Shown here: piece after piece, positions 34,776 through 42,673 of the stretch
How positions within the stretch are numbered: the first letter of the stretch is position 1
How the letters are laid out: every line of letters begins with the position of its first letter
Assembly: GCA_934621885.1 (NCBI GenBank)
Contig: CAKTUH010000002.1
Span: 1 to 64,000, forward strand
DNA from: an uncultured Collinsella sp.
GTDB lineage: Bacteria; Actinomycetota; Coriobacteriia; Coriobacteriales; Coriobacteriaceae
DNA length: 64,000 nt
Reading direction: 5' to 3'
The notes under the pieces: model-generated
Databases searched by the model: none
Told to the model about the DNA's origin: nothing
What the model saw: the letters and a program-made list of their open reading frames with translations, nothing else
Made by a program: the position numbers and the translations under genes

Positions 34776-36422
34776 CTATTCCTCGCGCCGGCGCACGGCA
34801 GCGATGCCGGCGGCTGCAACTGTCGCGCCGGCAATGCCCATGGCGGCAACGGTCAACGCGGCGCTATCGCCCGTGGCCGCAAGAGCGGAAGTCGTCGTCT
34901 TCGAAGCCGTGACGGATGCCTTGGCGGCAGCGAGCTTTACATTCACAGCCGAACCGGTCTGTGCCGAAGCTTGGCTCGGCGCCCCCGTCGTACCCGTCGA
35001 GCCCTCGCCACCCGGCTGCGGCTTAGGAGTCGGCGTCGGATCGGGAGTAGGCGTAGCGCCTCCGTCGAATACGATATGCGCGACCTTGGCGATCTTGTCC
35101 GCATCGCGATCGGCCCTCAGGACGCCTTCGCCGGGCTCGCCAATCGTCTGTCCCCAAAAATTAGCATATTCAAATCGGTTGCCCAGCGCCATGGGGCGAG
35201 CGCCCAGTTTTTGGTAGTCGCGCACCACGCCATTGGCAGGAAGCACGACCTTCCCGCCCTCGCCGATAACAATCATGCCGGCAGGACCGTTGGCGGTCGT
35301 GTAGTTGTCGGCGACGATTGCCCCGTCGCTGCCCTCGGCAACAACGGAGCCGTTTTTAATTTGGATGCTTCCGCCCTCGATCGCACTCCCCGAGCTGGTA
35401 TGCAGACCATACGTGTCCTTGGAATACCGATCTTTCGAGGCGCTGGCAATCGCGGTCACAAACGTGTTCTTTCCATCGATGATGATATCGGCAGTGGCAT
35501 CGTTGCCCATTCCGGCTGCCTCGATACCCACGGCACCCCAGTTGCCGCCCGAAGCGTCGGCAATCGTGGTCACGAGCGAATCGCCTGCAATCTCGACACG
35601 CGCGGCGCCGTTGTTGACACGGGACACGATTCCCTGAGATTCCAGGGTGGATTCGGCCTTGACCGTCACCGTTGAGCCAGAGCCGATTGACACGTGACCG
35701 CCCTTGTTGCTCTGCCCGTCATGCTCCCATGTAAACTCGCCATCTCCCCTGGGTGCGCCGTTGGTGGCATAGATACCCGTCACGTAACCGTAGTACCCGT
35801 CGCCGGACTCTGTCGCATGCCCTGCCTTCACATCGACAGTTGCACCGTTTTTGATGGTCACGTCGCCGCCAAACGCAGTTATGGCCTCGGCGTTCTCGCA
35901 CTCCTCGCCATTTGCTTCTGTACCCGTCGCTGTCACGTTAACGTTGGCGCCGCTGATAGTCACATCACCGCCGGTAATACCGTCGCCCGACGCCGTAATA
36001 ACGTCGGTCTGACCCGTCGCGTTGAGCGTGCCGTCGCCCGTGATGGAAAGGTTGCCGTTCGAAACCTCGATAGCGCTCTGGCCGGCATCGGCCGTAACGG
36101 TGTTGGTGTTGGTCACACCGATATTGAGGTTACCCTCGGCGCTGATGCCGCCGCCGTTATAGCCGTTGAGCTGCATGTCGTCGGCACCGTCCCAGGACCA
36201 CGTGCCCGCCTCGTCGCCGACGGCAGCGCCCGCGTTGTACTGCGTGCCGCCCACGTTGATCCAATCGGCGGCGAGTGCCACACTCGGCAGCAGCAGCTGG
36301 CCGACCATAAGTGCACACGCGCCGGCGCACGCCAGCCTGGCACCCGCCCGTTTCCACGAACCGTGAACCAGCGAGCAAGTGCGCTCGCGCTGGGTCTGCT
36401 TGTCAAAATGGCTTCCGTTCAT
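34776..36422 (-). CDS. Cell-wall-anchored surface protein 3, beta-helix type
   Basis: A 548-residue secreted protein. After the shared N-terminus QTQRERTCSLVHG and signal segment ending LLLPSVALA, a long region (about 60-440) consists of short repeats rich in G, N, T, V and I (GNLSITGDGTLNATG, GGDVTISGANVNVT, GGHVSIGSGSTVTV). These suggest a right-handed beta-helix or a carbohydrate-binding repeat domain. A Pro-rich spacer (PTPDPTPTPKPQPGGEG), LAATGDSA, a hydrophobic helix and RRREE form the wall-anchor signal. The start at MNGSHF has GGGAGG upstream. It is divergent from the LuxR-type regulator gene. Confidence 0.88.
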   Translation of the reverse strand: MNGSHFDKQTQRERTCSLVHGSWKRAGARLACAGACALMVGQLLLPSVALAADWINVGGTQYNAGAAVGDEAGTWSWDGADDMQLNGYNGGGISAEGNLNIGVTNTNTVTADAGQSAIEVSNGNLSITGDGTLNATGQTDVITASGDGITGGDVTISGANVNVTATGTEANGEECENAEAITAFGGDVTIKNGATVDVKAGHATESGDGYYGYVTGIYATNGAPRGDGEFTWEHDGQSNKGGHVSIGSGSTVTVKAESTLESQGIVSRVNNGAARVEIAGDSLVTTIADASGGNWGAVGIEAAGMGNDATADIIIDGKNTFVTAIASASKDRYSKDTYGLHTSSGSAIEGGSIQIKNGSVVAEGSDGAIVADNYTTANGPAGMIVIGEGGKVVLPANGVVRDYQKLGARPMALGNRFEYANFWGQTIGEPGEGVLRADRDADKIAKVAHIVFDGGATPTPDPTPTPKPQPGGEGSTGTTGAPSQASAQTGSAVNVKLAAAKASVTASKTTTSALAATGDSAALTVAAMGIAGATVAAAGIAAVRRREE

Positions 36423-36449
36423 AGGGGCCTCCCTCGGTCGATGGACCAT

Positions 36450-36484
36450 ACCACCACAAAGGTGCCTGTCCCCTTTGTGGTGGT
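36450..36484. repeat. CCACCACAAAGG hairpin, copy 3
   Basis: ACCACCACAAAGG, loop TGCCTGTCC, CCTTTGTGGTGGT: the reverse orientation of copies 1 and 2. It lies between the start of surface protein 3 and its upstream dyad, and its length accounts for the extra distance between them. Confidence 0.85.
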
Positions 36485-36524
36485 TTTCCTAGTCTCACCA
36501 TGTGCCAAGCAATCGCATACGCCT

Positions 36525-36560
36525 AGGTTCGTAGATGTGAACCCCTATGGCTACCTGCGG
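36525..36560. promoter_or_regulatory. Surface-gene upstream dyad, copy 3, shared with LuxR gene
   Basis: AGGTTC (36525-36530), 8 bases, GAACCC (36539-36544), 7 bases, TACCTGCGG. It is in the divergent region between surface gene 3 and the LuxR-type gene, about 91 bases before the latter's start. Confidence 0.6.
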
Positions 36561-36650
36561 TTTCATTCGAATGGATTTCGTTGTCGGTGTCTTCGCCTTA
36601 GGGCGCTACAATCGAGGGCATGATTATTCCGTCCACCCAAAGGACCGTTC

Positions 36651-38054
36651 TTGAACCTGAGCAAGCCTAAAATCAACGCGCTTCTAGCCCTCGCGCTCTT
36701 TACCTTTGTCTTTCTTGCCGCCGAGTTTCGCTTCGATATCAATGTCGGGCTGCTCGCCGGTGCCGAGCGCGTTGTGCTCGCGCAAGGCTTTATCCTGGGT
36801 GCCAGCGTTATCGGCTTTATCGGATATGCGCCGCTACTGGCCCTCGCTCAGCGCAAAGGCCAGCCCCAGGCAGCCGCCAACGCCGCCGTTCCCATCGCTA
36901 TCGCTGGCTTGTCCCAGATTCAGGTCCCCACAGGCCCACTTGCACTCGAGATTCTGGGGTGCGTGGTATTCTTTGGACTCGGTATGCTGGGCGCCGCAGC
37001 ACATCACGCCTTTGCGTTGGCGTTCCAAGACGATCCCAAGCTCGCAACCGGCGCGGGGGCGGCCTATGCCGCAGGCATTCTGCTGCAGTTTGCCCTTAAC
37101 CTGCTCGATTGCGGCGGCATCGTTGAGCTCATCATTCTTGGCGTGGCGACGATCGTCATCTCCGCCCTCAGCGCCGCGCCCCAAGTGGCAGATGAGAACC
37201 CCAGCTCCACCATCAACCCTTTTACCGAGCCCTCACACGTCCTCGCCAAGCAGGCGTGTTGGAGCATCGCGCTCGTCATGATTATCGCCTGCCTGTTCTC
37301 CACGCTCGATAACGTCGTCACGTTCTCCAACGCTCACGGCACCATCGCCGTGCAGACCTGGCCGCGCCTCTTTTTGGCAGCGAGCGGTCTAGCTGCCGGC
37401 ATCGTTTTTGATCTTGCCGAGCGTCGCTACATGGGTCCTGTCATGCTCGGTGTCACGGTGCTCTCCACCATCTCAATCTTGGCCGTGGAAGCTGGTGCCG
37501 ATCCCAACCTGGGCCTCATCGTCTTTTATCTGAGCTCGGGCTTTTTCGTCACATTCTTCACCGCCACGTTTACACAGCTGGCACCGCGTATGCACACTCC
37601 GGCTTTGTGGGCTGGCATGGGCCGCGCCGCCAACAATGCATGTGCATTCACCACATCGGGCGTCTCGCTGGCACTGGTCACCTCGGGCAATGTCGCCCTC
37701 ATCATGATCGGCGCGCTCGTGCTGCTTGTGGCGGCGAGCGTGGCATTTGTAGCTGCGGGGCTGTTCCGTCTACCCCAAACCGAGCAGGAGCGCGAACATC
37801 AACAGCTCGCCGAGGAGGCACTCGCTGCACCCAGCATCGAGGAACAGCGCCAAGCCTTCATCGCCGACCACGGCCTCACCCCGCGTGAAGTCGACGTGCT
37901 CATGGCCGTGACCCAGGACGAGCGCCCGCTCAAACAGATTGCTGATGAGCTCGGCATCTCGATGCGCATGGTCCAGCGCCACCTGAGCTCCATCTACCAA
38001 AAGACCGACACGCAGACGCGCGCCGGCCTCACCAAAGCCTTCCCCTCCGCCTAA
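36651..38054 (+). CDS. Membrane-embedded LuxR-type transcription regulator
   Basis: A 467-residue protein with about ten to twelve hydrophobic helices over residues 1-375, resembling a transporter, and a C-terminal LuxR-type HTH (LTPREVDVLMAVTQDERPLKQIADELGISMRMVQRHLSSIYQKT cut short here, about 398-455). Such membrane LuxR proteins are abundant in Coriobacteriia and are thought to couple membrane sensing to transcription. The start codon is TTG with AAAGGA upstream; a nearby ATG is out of frame. The divergent surface gene and the dyad between them make it the candidate regulator of the three surface proteins. Confidence 0.88.
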   Translation: MNLSKPKINALLALALFTFVFLAAEFRFDINVGLLAGAERVVLAQGFILGASVIGFIGYAPLLALAQRKGQPQAAANAAVPIAIAGLSQIQVPTGPLALEILGCVVFFGLGMLGAAAHHAFALAFQDDPKLATGAGAAYAAGILLQFALNLLDCGGIVELIILGVATIVISALSAAPQVADENPSSTINPFTEPSHVLAKQACWSIALVMIIACLFSTLDNVVTFSNAHGTIAVQTWPRLFLAASGLAAGIVFDLAERRYMGPVMLGVTVLSTISILAVEAGADPNLGLIVFYLSSGFFVTFFTATFTQLAPRMHTPALWAGMGRAANNACAFTTSGVSLALVTSGNVALIMIGALVLLVAASVAFVAAGLFRLPQTEQEREHQQLAEEALAAPSIEEQRQAFIADHGLTPREVDVLMAVTQDERPLKQIADELGISMRMVQRHLSSIYQKTDTQTRAGLTKAFPSA

Positions 38055-38095
38055 AAAACCACCACAAAGGTGCCTGTCCCCTTTGTGGTGGTTTT
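38055..38095. repeat. CCACCACAAAGG hairpin, copy 4
   Basis: AAAACCACCACAAAGG, loop TGCCTGTCC, CCTTTGTGGTGGTTTT: a 16-bp perfect stem. It starts at the end of the LuxR stop codon and ends six bases before the next gene's stop, so it probably serves as a bidirectional terminator. Confidence 0.85.
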
Positions 38096-38101
38096 GACCA
38101 T

Positions 38102-38725
38102 CTAGCCTTCGAGCTGAGCTACTTTGTAGCGGTAGGCTGCGGCGATGACGTCCTTGCAGCCCTCGCGACCCAGCTTGGCGCGGTTGACGACGATGTCCTT
38201 GCCGCTCGTCATCTTCCACTTGCCGGCGCTGTAGCGCTTGTAGAATGCCTCACGCGCCTTCTGTTGCTGTTTGACCAGCTTGGCGCCCTTCTTTTTGTTG
38301 AGGCCACGCTTCTTGCGAACGATCTCGACGCGGTCCTCAAAGGGGGCGGTCACCAGCACGGCGATGTGATTGGGGTTATTGCGCAGCAGGTAATCGGACA
38401 GGCGACCCTCGATAATGCAGCTCTCGGTCTCGCCCAGGTCCAAAATCACCTGGCTCATCTTTTGGAACAGCTTGTCCGAGTACGAACGGGCGTCGTAGCG
38501 GTCGGGCAGAAACGCCATGTTCTCCACGGCCAAGCGCTCGTCGTAGGCCGCCATCTTATCGAGCGACTCGCCCGCGCGCAGCGACGCGCGCACCAGCAGC
38601 TCGTTATCGTACAGCGGAATCCCCAACTCGTTGGCGAGGATACGGCCAATCTCATGGCCCTCGGCACCAAAGTCACGCGCGATGGTAATGACCACGGGGC
38701 TCTTCTTGTTCACCAGATCGCTCAT
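38102..38725 (-). CDS. Cytidylate kinase-like protein
   Basis: A 207-residue protein of the cytidylate kinase-like family. The N-terminal VVITIARDFGAEGHEIGRIL is the family's P-loop-like motif and differs from true Cmk (G-x-x-G-x-GK). It continues with IIEGRLSDYLLRNN and a Lys-rich helical part (KKRGLNKKKGAKLVKQQQK). The substrate is unknown; nucleoside monophosphate phosphorylation is inferred by family only. AAAGGA precedes the start. It is a single-gene unit convergent with the LuxR gene. Confidence 0.85.
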   Translation of the reverse strand: MSDLVNKKSPVVITIARDFGAEGHEIGRILANELGIPLYDNELLVRASLRAGESLDKMAAYDERLAVENMAFLPDRYDARSYSDKLFQKMSQVILDLGETESCIIEGRLSDYLLRNNPNHIAVLVTAPFEDRVEIVRKKRGLNKKKGAKLVKQQQKAREAFYKRYSAGKWKMTSGKDIVVNRAKLGREGCKDVIAAAYRYKVAQLEG

Positions 38726-38786
38726 CGCGATTCCTTTCTAACAAATGAGAAATAGGCTGTCTATCGCCTTTTCCCACGATAGCGTA

Positions 38787-38892
38787 CCTGGGTTTTCCTG
38801 GTGCCCAAGATTGGCCTGAAAGAGGAGCGACGCGTACTTTGGTACGCGAGCGACGGTTTGAAGGCCAAGGTTGGGTGCCAGGGAAAGCCAGG
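38787..38892. repeat. Long imperfect hairpin (about 106 bases)
   Basis: The left half CCTGG...TGCCCAAGATTGGCC and the right half GGCCAAGGTTGGGTGCCAGG...CCAGG are complementary with mismatches and centre on CGCGTAC-TTTG-GTACGCG (38831-38848). It lies directly downstream of the amino-acid permease gene and could terminate that operon or be a mobile palindromic repeat. Confidence 0.7.
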
Positions 38893-39531
38893 CTATGCGG
38901 CTACGATGCGGCGTTGATACGCTCGGACCAGCAGCGAGATGCCAAAGTTGAGCGCAAAGTACATCGCAAACACCAGGCCGTAGAGCATAAGCACCTGCGA
39001 CAGGTCGATCGCGTGGGCCATCACGACATTTGCCGTGTACATGAGTTCGGCCACGTTAATGCCCGAAAGATACGAGCTGTCCTTAATGACGGTCGTGCAC
39101 TGGCTGAACAGCGCCGGAATGATCGTCTTAAACGTCTGTGGCAGGATGATATAGCGCATGGTGGCAAAGAAGCCGAAACCCTGGCTCTGCGCCGCCTCAA
39201 ACTGGCCACGCGGAATCGAGTTGAGGCCGCCGCGCACAATCTCGGCCATAACGGCGCTGGTGAACAGCGTAAAGGCGATAGTCGAGATCACAATGTCCAG
39301 ACCCTGCACCGTAAAGTAGATAAACAGGATCCACAGCAGGTTCGGCGTGCAGCGGAACAGCTCGATATAGGCACTCACCAAAATGCGGAACGGGCGGGGC
39401 GCATAGCTCTTGACAAGCGCCAGCACCGTGCCAAAGATGAGCGAGAAAAAGATCGACAGCGCCGAGATCTCGATCGTCTTAACAAAGCCGCCCCAGATGT
39501 AGAGCAGGTTGGTCGCGTTGAAGATTTCCAT
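38893..39531 (-). CDS. Polar amino-acid ABC transporter permease (second)
   Basis: A 212-residue inner-membrane permease of the HisMQ/GlnP family with about five helices and the ATPase-coupling loop IPRGQFEAAQSQGFG. It forms a heterodimer with the neighbouring permease. Last gene of the ATPase-binding protein-permease-permease operon; its ATG lies three bases after the previous stop, with GGAGG inside the end of that gene. The substrate is probably glutamate, glutamine or aspartate judging from the family, but is not proven. Confidence 0.92.
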   Translation of the reverse strand: MEIFNATNLLYIWGGFVKTIEISALSIFFSLIFGTVLALVKSYAPRPFRILVSAYIELFRCTPNLLWILFIYFTVQGLDIVISTIAFTLFTSAVMAEIVRGGLNSIPRGQFEAAQSQGFGFFATMRYIILPQTFKTIIPALFSQCTTVIKDSSYLSGINVAELMYTANVVMAHAIDLSQVLMLYGLVFAMYFALNFGISLLVRAYQRRIVAA

Positions 39532-39534
39532 GCG

Positions 39535-40281
39535 CTAGGCCTCCTCTACGTTGTCGAGTCCCAGCTCGGCCAGGCTCACGCCGCGCGGACGCTCCTTGGA
39601 GCGGCGCTCGAGCCACTGCACCAGCATGGCGAGCGGAAAGCAGATGATGAAGTACATAAGGCAGCAAACGATGTATCCCTGCAGGTAGCCATACAGGCTT
39701 ACGAAGTTGTCGGAGCGATACATAAGGTCGCCGCCGGCCACGAGCGCCAGCACCGATGTGTTCTTGACCAAGTTGAGCGCCTGGTTGCATAGCGGCGGCA
39801 GGATGATCTTGAACGTCTGGGGCAGCACGATGTACCAGTAGGCCTGCGCGCGCGTGAAGCCCTGGCTCTGAGCCGCCTCCATCTGACCGCGCGGAACGGC
39901 CTCGATGCCGGTGCGGATGACCTCCGAGATGTAGGCCGCGTGGTACAGGCCCACGCCCAGAAAGCCCAGCACGAACGGTGCGATGCGCACCGGCTGGTCG
40001 GCGCCGGTTATGGCCTGCAAAAACTGCGGACCGGCCATGTACATAAAGAGCACCTGCACGGGCAACGGGGTGTTCTGGTAAAACTCCACGTACACGCGGC
40101 TGATGCCACGCAGCACGCGCGAACGGGTGGTGGAGAACACGCCCAGCAGCGTGCCCAGCACGAGCGACAGTAGCAGACCGGCAATGACCACCTGCAGCGT
40201 CACGCCAAAGCCCTCCCAGAAGGGCCCCATGTTTTGAAATGTCGTCGACCAACGGTCGGCGTCAAATAATCCTTCGAGCAT
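39535..40281 (-). CDS. Polar amino-acid ABC transporter permease (first)
   Basis: A 248-residue membrane permease of the same HisMQ/GlnP family. The coupling motif VPRGQMEAAQSQGFTRAQAYWYI is clear, and hydrophobic helices span most of its length. The start at MLEGLF (40281) is chosen because AAGGAAGGA stands upstream. It lies between the binding protein and the second permease genes. Confidence 0.92.
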   Translation of the reverse strand: MLEGLFDADRWSTTFQNMGPFWEGFGVTLQVVIAGLLLSLVLGTLLGVFSTTRSRVLRGISRVYVEFYQNTPLPVQVLFMYMAGPQFLQAITGADQPVRIAPFVLGFLGVGLYHAAYISEVIRTGIEAVPRGQMEAAQSQGFTRAQAYWYIVLPQTFKIILPPLCNQALNLVKNTSVLALVAGGDLMYRSDNFVSLYGYLQGYIVCCLMYFIICFPLAMLVQWLERRSKERPRGVSLAELGLDNVEEA

Positions 40282-40306
40282 TTGATTCCTTCCTTGGACG
40301 ATGCGC

Positions 40307-41182
40307 CTATACAAGATCCCAGGTCTTGACCTCTTGGTCGAGCCAGCCATCGGCCAGGCGATCGCAAATCACCTGATCGACCACGGCCGAAAGGTCGCAA
40401 CCCTTCTTGGTCGCCACGCCGTAGCCCTGCTCGCCAAACTTGACCTCAGGCTGCAGCAGCTCGACAGTCTCGTTCATGTAGCCGGCCAGCGTGGAGCGGT
40501 CCATGGCAAAGACGTCGATATTGCCGGCGTCGAGCGAGCTCTTGATGATGGGGTAACCGCTAAAGGCCCTAAACTCGGGTTCGCAGTGAAAGCCGTTGTC
40601 CTTGATCATCTGCTCGATAAGGCCCTGCGTGGTAGCGCCCTGGCTCACGCCGATAACCTTGCCGTCTAGGTCCTCAATCGAGGCAAAGTCCGAGCGTTTC
40701 TTGACCATGAGTCCCACATAGTCGGTACGATACGGCGTCGAGAAGTCCCAGCTCTTCTTACGCTCGTCAGTGATGGTGTAGGTCGCCGCGACCACGTCGA
40801 GCTGGCCGTTATCGATGAGCGGGCCACGCGTCTTGGGCGTTACGTCGGTAAACTCGACAAACTCCTGGGCGCGGGCCTCCTTGTAGCTCACGCCAAAGAC
40901 GGCAGCGGCAATCTGGTAGCACAGGTCGACCTCCATGCCCTCAAAGCGGCCCTTGGCGGTGTCGTAATAGCCGTAGCCGGGAACGTCCTTCTTGACGCCG
41001 GCGTTCAGGTGGCCGCGCGACTTGATGGCCGCGAGCTTGGAACCCTTATCGGAGCCCTCGCCGCTGGTGGAGCTGCCGCAGCCGGTGAGCGCGGTGCCCG
41101 TCAATGCGAGCATGCCGGCCCCCGCCAGCTGCAAAAAGTGACGGCGCGATACGGCCGCCCTCGTCATATCCGTCATGTCCAT
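40307..41182 (-). CDS. Amino-acid ABC transporter substrate-binding lipoprotein
   Basis: A protein of about 291 residues with a lipoprotein signal (SRRHFLQLAGAGMLAL then LTGTALTGCGSS; Cys is the lipidated residue). The mature part has the type 2 periplasmic-binding fold for polar amino acids: HLNAGVKKDVPGYGYYD, GRFEGMEVDLCYQIAAAVFG, PLIDNGQLDVVAATYTIT, YVGLMVKK and GKVIGVSQGATTQ. The exact start is ambiguous between a GTG at 41185 and ATGs at 41182, 41176 and 41167. The SRR motif before the hydrophobic part resembles a weak Tat signal. Confidence 0.9.
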   Translation of the reverse strand: MDMTDMTRAAVSRRHFLQLAGAGMLALTGTALTGCGSSTSGEGSDKGSKLAAIKSRGHLNAGVKKDVPGYGYYDTAKGRFEGMEVDLCYQIAAAVFGVSYKEARAQEFVEFTDVTPKTRGPLIDNGQLDVVAATYTITDERKKSWDFSTPYRTDYVGLMVKKRSDFASIEDLDGKVIGVSQGATTQGLIEQMIKDNGFHCEPEFRAFSGYPIIKSSLDAGNIDVFAMDRSTLAGYMNETVELLQPEVKFGEQGYGVATKKGCDLSAVVDQVICDRLADGWLDQEVKTWDLV

Positions 41183-41191
41183 CACCCGCGC

Positions 41192-41923
41192 CTAGTGCAA
41201 AATCTTGGACAGGAACTCGCGGCAGCGCGGGTTCTCGGGGTTATCGAAGAAGTGCTCGGGCGTGCCCTCCTCCAGGATGCGGCCGTCTTCCATAAAGATG
41301 ACGCGGTCGGCCACCTGGCGCGCAAAGCCCATCTCGTGCGTCACGCAGATCATGGTGATGTCTTCCTGCGCGAGCTCGATCATAACGTCCAGGACCTCCT
41401 GGACCATCTCGGGGTCGAGTGCCGAGGTCGGCTCGTCAAACAGGATGATGGGCTGCTTGGTGCACAGGGCACGGGCGATGGCAATGCGCTGCTGCTGACC
41501 GCCCGAGAGGTTTTGCGGGTACTCGCCGGCCTTATGCGCCATGCCGACGCGCTTGAGCGCGGCGATGGCGATCTGGGTCGCCTCTTCCTTGCTCTTCTTT
41601 TGCAGCTTGATGGGTGCAAGCGTCAGGTTGCCCAGCACCGTCATATTGGGATACAGGTTGAACTGCTGAAACACCATGGAGCTGTACTTGCGAGCCATCT
41701 CCAGGTGATTCTTTTTGGTGAGCGGCGTACCGTCGATAATGACTTCGCCCGATGTGGGCTCCTCAAGATAATCGACGCAGCGGATGAGCGTCGACTTACC
41801 CGAACCGGACGGCCCGATCATAACGAGCTTCTCGCCGCGCTTGACGGTAAGGTTGATATCTTTGAGCACATGCAGGTCGCCAAAGTACTTGTTGAGATGC
41901 TTGATCTCGATCATGTCTGCCAT
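41192..41923 (-). CDS. Amino-acid ABC transporter ATPase (GlnQ-like)
   Basis: A 243-residue ATPase of the polar amino-acid uptake family. Walker [11 protein letters not shown]-loop FQQFNLYPN, signature LSGGQQQR, Walker [13 protein letters not shown] and H-loop VTHEM are all present. First gene of the four-gene operon. GGGAAGGG precedes the ATG. Closest in type to GlnQ/HisP. Confidence 0.95.
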   Translation of the reverse strand: MADMIEIKHLNKYFGDLHVLKDINLTVKRGEKLVMIGPSGSGKSTLIRCVDYLEEPTSGEVIIDGTPLTKKNHLEMARKYSSMVFQQFNLYPNMTVLGNLTLAPIKLQKKSKEEATQIAIAALKRVGMAHKAGEYPQNLSGGQQQRIAIARALCTKQPIILFDEPTSALDPEMVQEVLDVMIELAQEDITMICVTHEMGFARQVADRVIFMEDGRILEEGTPEHFFDNPENPRCREFLSKILH

Positions 41924-42027
41924 GAATGTCCCTTCCCTGCGTTTATACGAATTGCACTATTGTACGGAAGGAACCACGTTTCCGCAGCCCACACTGCATC
42001 CCCGTAAAGAACCCGCAATCTTCCACC

Positions 42028-42098
42028 CACTCATTGGGGACAGACTTAAATGAGTACCCGCTCATTGGGTACTCATTTAAGTCTGTCCCCAATGAGTG
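42028..42098. repeat. Perfect 32-bp inverted repeat with GGGGACAG core
   Basis: Arms at 42028-42059 and 42067-42098 are perfectly complementary over 32 bases around a 7-base centre (GCTCATT). The arm includes ATTGGGGACAGACTTAAATG. It is the longest perfect hairpin in the window and shares the GGGGACAG core with the other hairpins. Confidence 0.9.
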
Positions 42099-42113
42099 CC
42101 CTTCATCGGCCAA

Positions 42114-42148
42114 CAAAAAAGGGCGCGACCGCAATGGTCACGCCCCCT
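42114..42148 (-). terminator. Terminator of the YqeY gene
   Basis: On the minus strand GGGGCGTGACC pairs with GGTCGCGCCC (one mismatch) around ATTGC and is followed by six T. It lies 28 bases past the yqeY-like gene stop. Confidence 0.85.
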
Positions 42149-42175
42149 CAACATCAACTATATGCCGCTCGGTCC

Positions 42176-42619
42176 CTACGCGAGTTTGGCTCCGACAATC
42201 TTGGCCGCTGCCGGCTTGTCGAAGTTGCCGCCGGTGGCCTTGCCGAGTGCCCCCATGACCTGGCCCATCTGCTTTTTGGACGTGGCGCCCAGCTCGGCGA
42301 TAACCTGCTCGACCAGGGCCTCGAGCTCCTCGCCCGAAACCTGCGCGGGCAGCAGGCTCTCCAGAATCTTGACCTGCTCGGTCAGGTTGTCGGTACGCTC
42401 CTGGTCGGTACCGGCCTTAATGGACATCTCCAGCGTCTCGCTCGTCTGCTTAATCAGACGCTTGATCATGCTGTTGACGTCTTCCTCGGTCACATCGCGG
42501 CGCTCGTTGACCTCGATATTCTTCACCTCGGCCTTGACCTGGCGAATGATGGACAGGCGAACCTTGTCCTTGGCCTTCATGGCCGCGATCATTTCCTTCT
42601 GCAGCTCTTCGTTGGTCAT
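42176..42619 (-). CDS. GatB/YqeY domain protein
   Basis: A 147-residue protein of the YqeY family, which shares the C-terminal tRNA-binding-like domain of GatB. Typical features are EMIAAMKAKDKVRLSIIRQVKAEVKN at the start and SKKQMGQVMGALGKATGG near the end. The function of stand-alone YqeY is not settled, though a tRNA-linked role is suspected. The start is ATG 42619 with AGGAGG eight bases upstream, rather than the TTG two codons earlier. It follows the PrsA-like gene by about 50 bases and may share its transcript. Confidence 0.92.
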   Translation of the reverse strand: MTNEELQKEMIAAMKAKDKVRLSIIRQVKAEVKNIEVNERRDVTEEDVNSMIKRLIKQTSETLEMSIKAGTDQERTDNLTEQVKILESLLPAQVSGEELEALVEQVIAELGATSKKQMGQVMGALGKATGGNFDKPAAAKIVGAKLA

Positions 42620-42673
42620 CTGCAAATCCTCCTCAATAGCGTGGGCGGCACTCGCGCGAGCACCGCCCCATGA

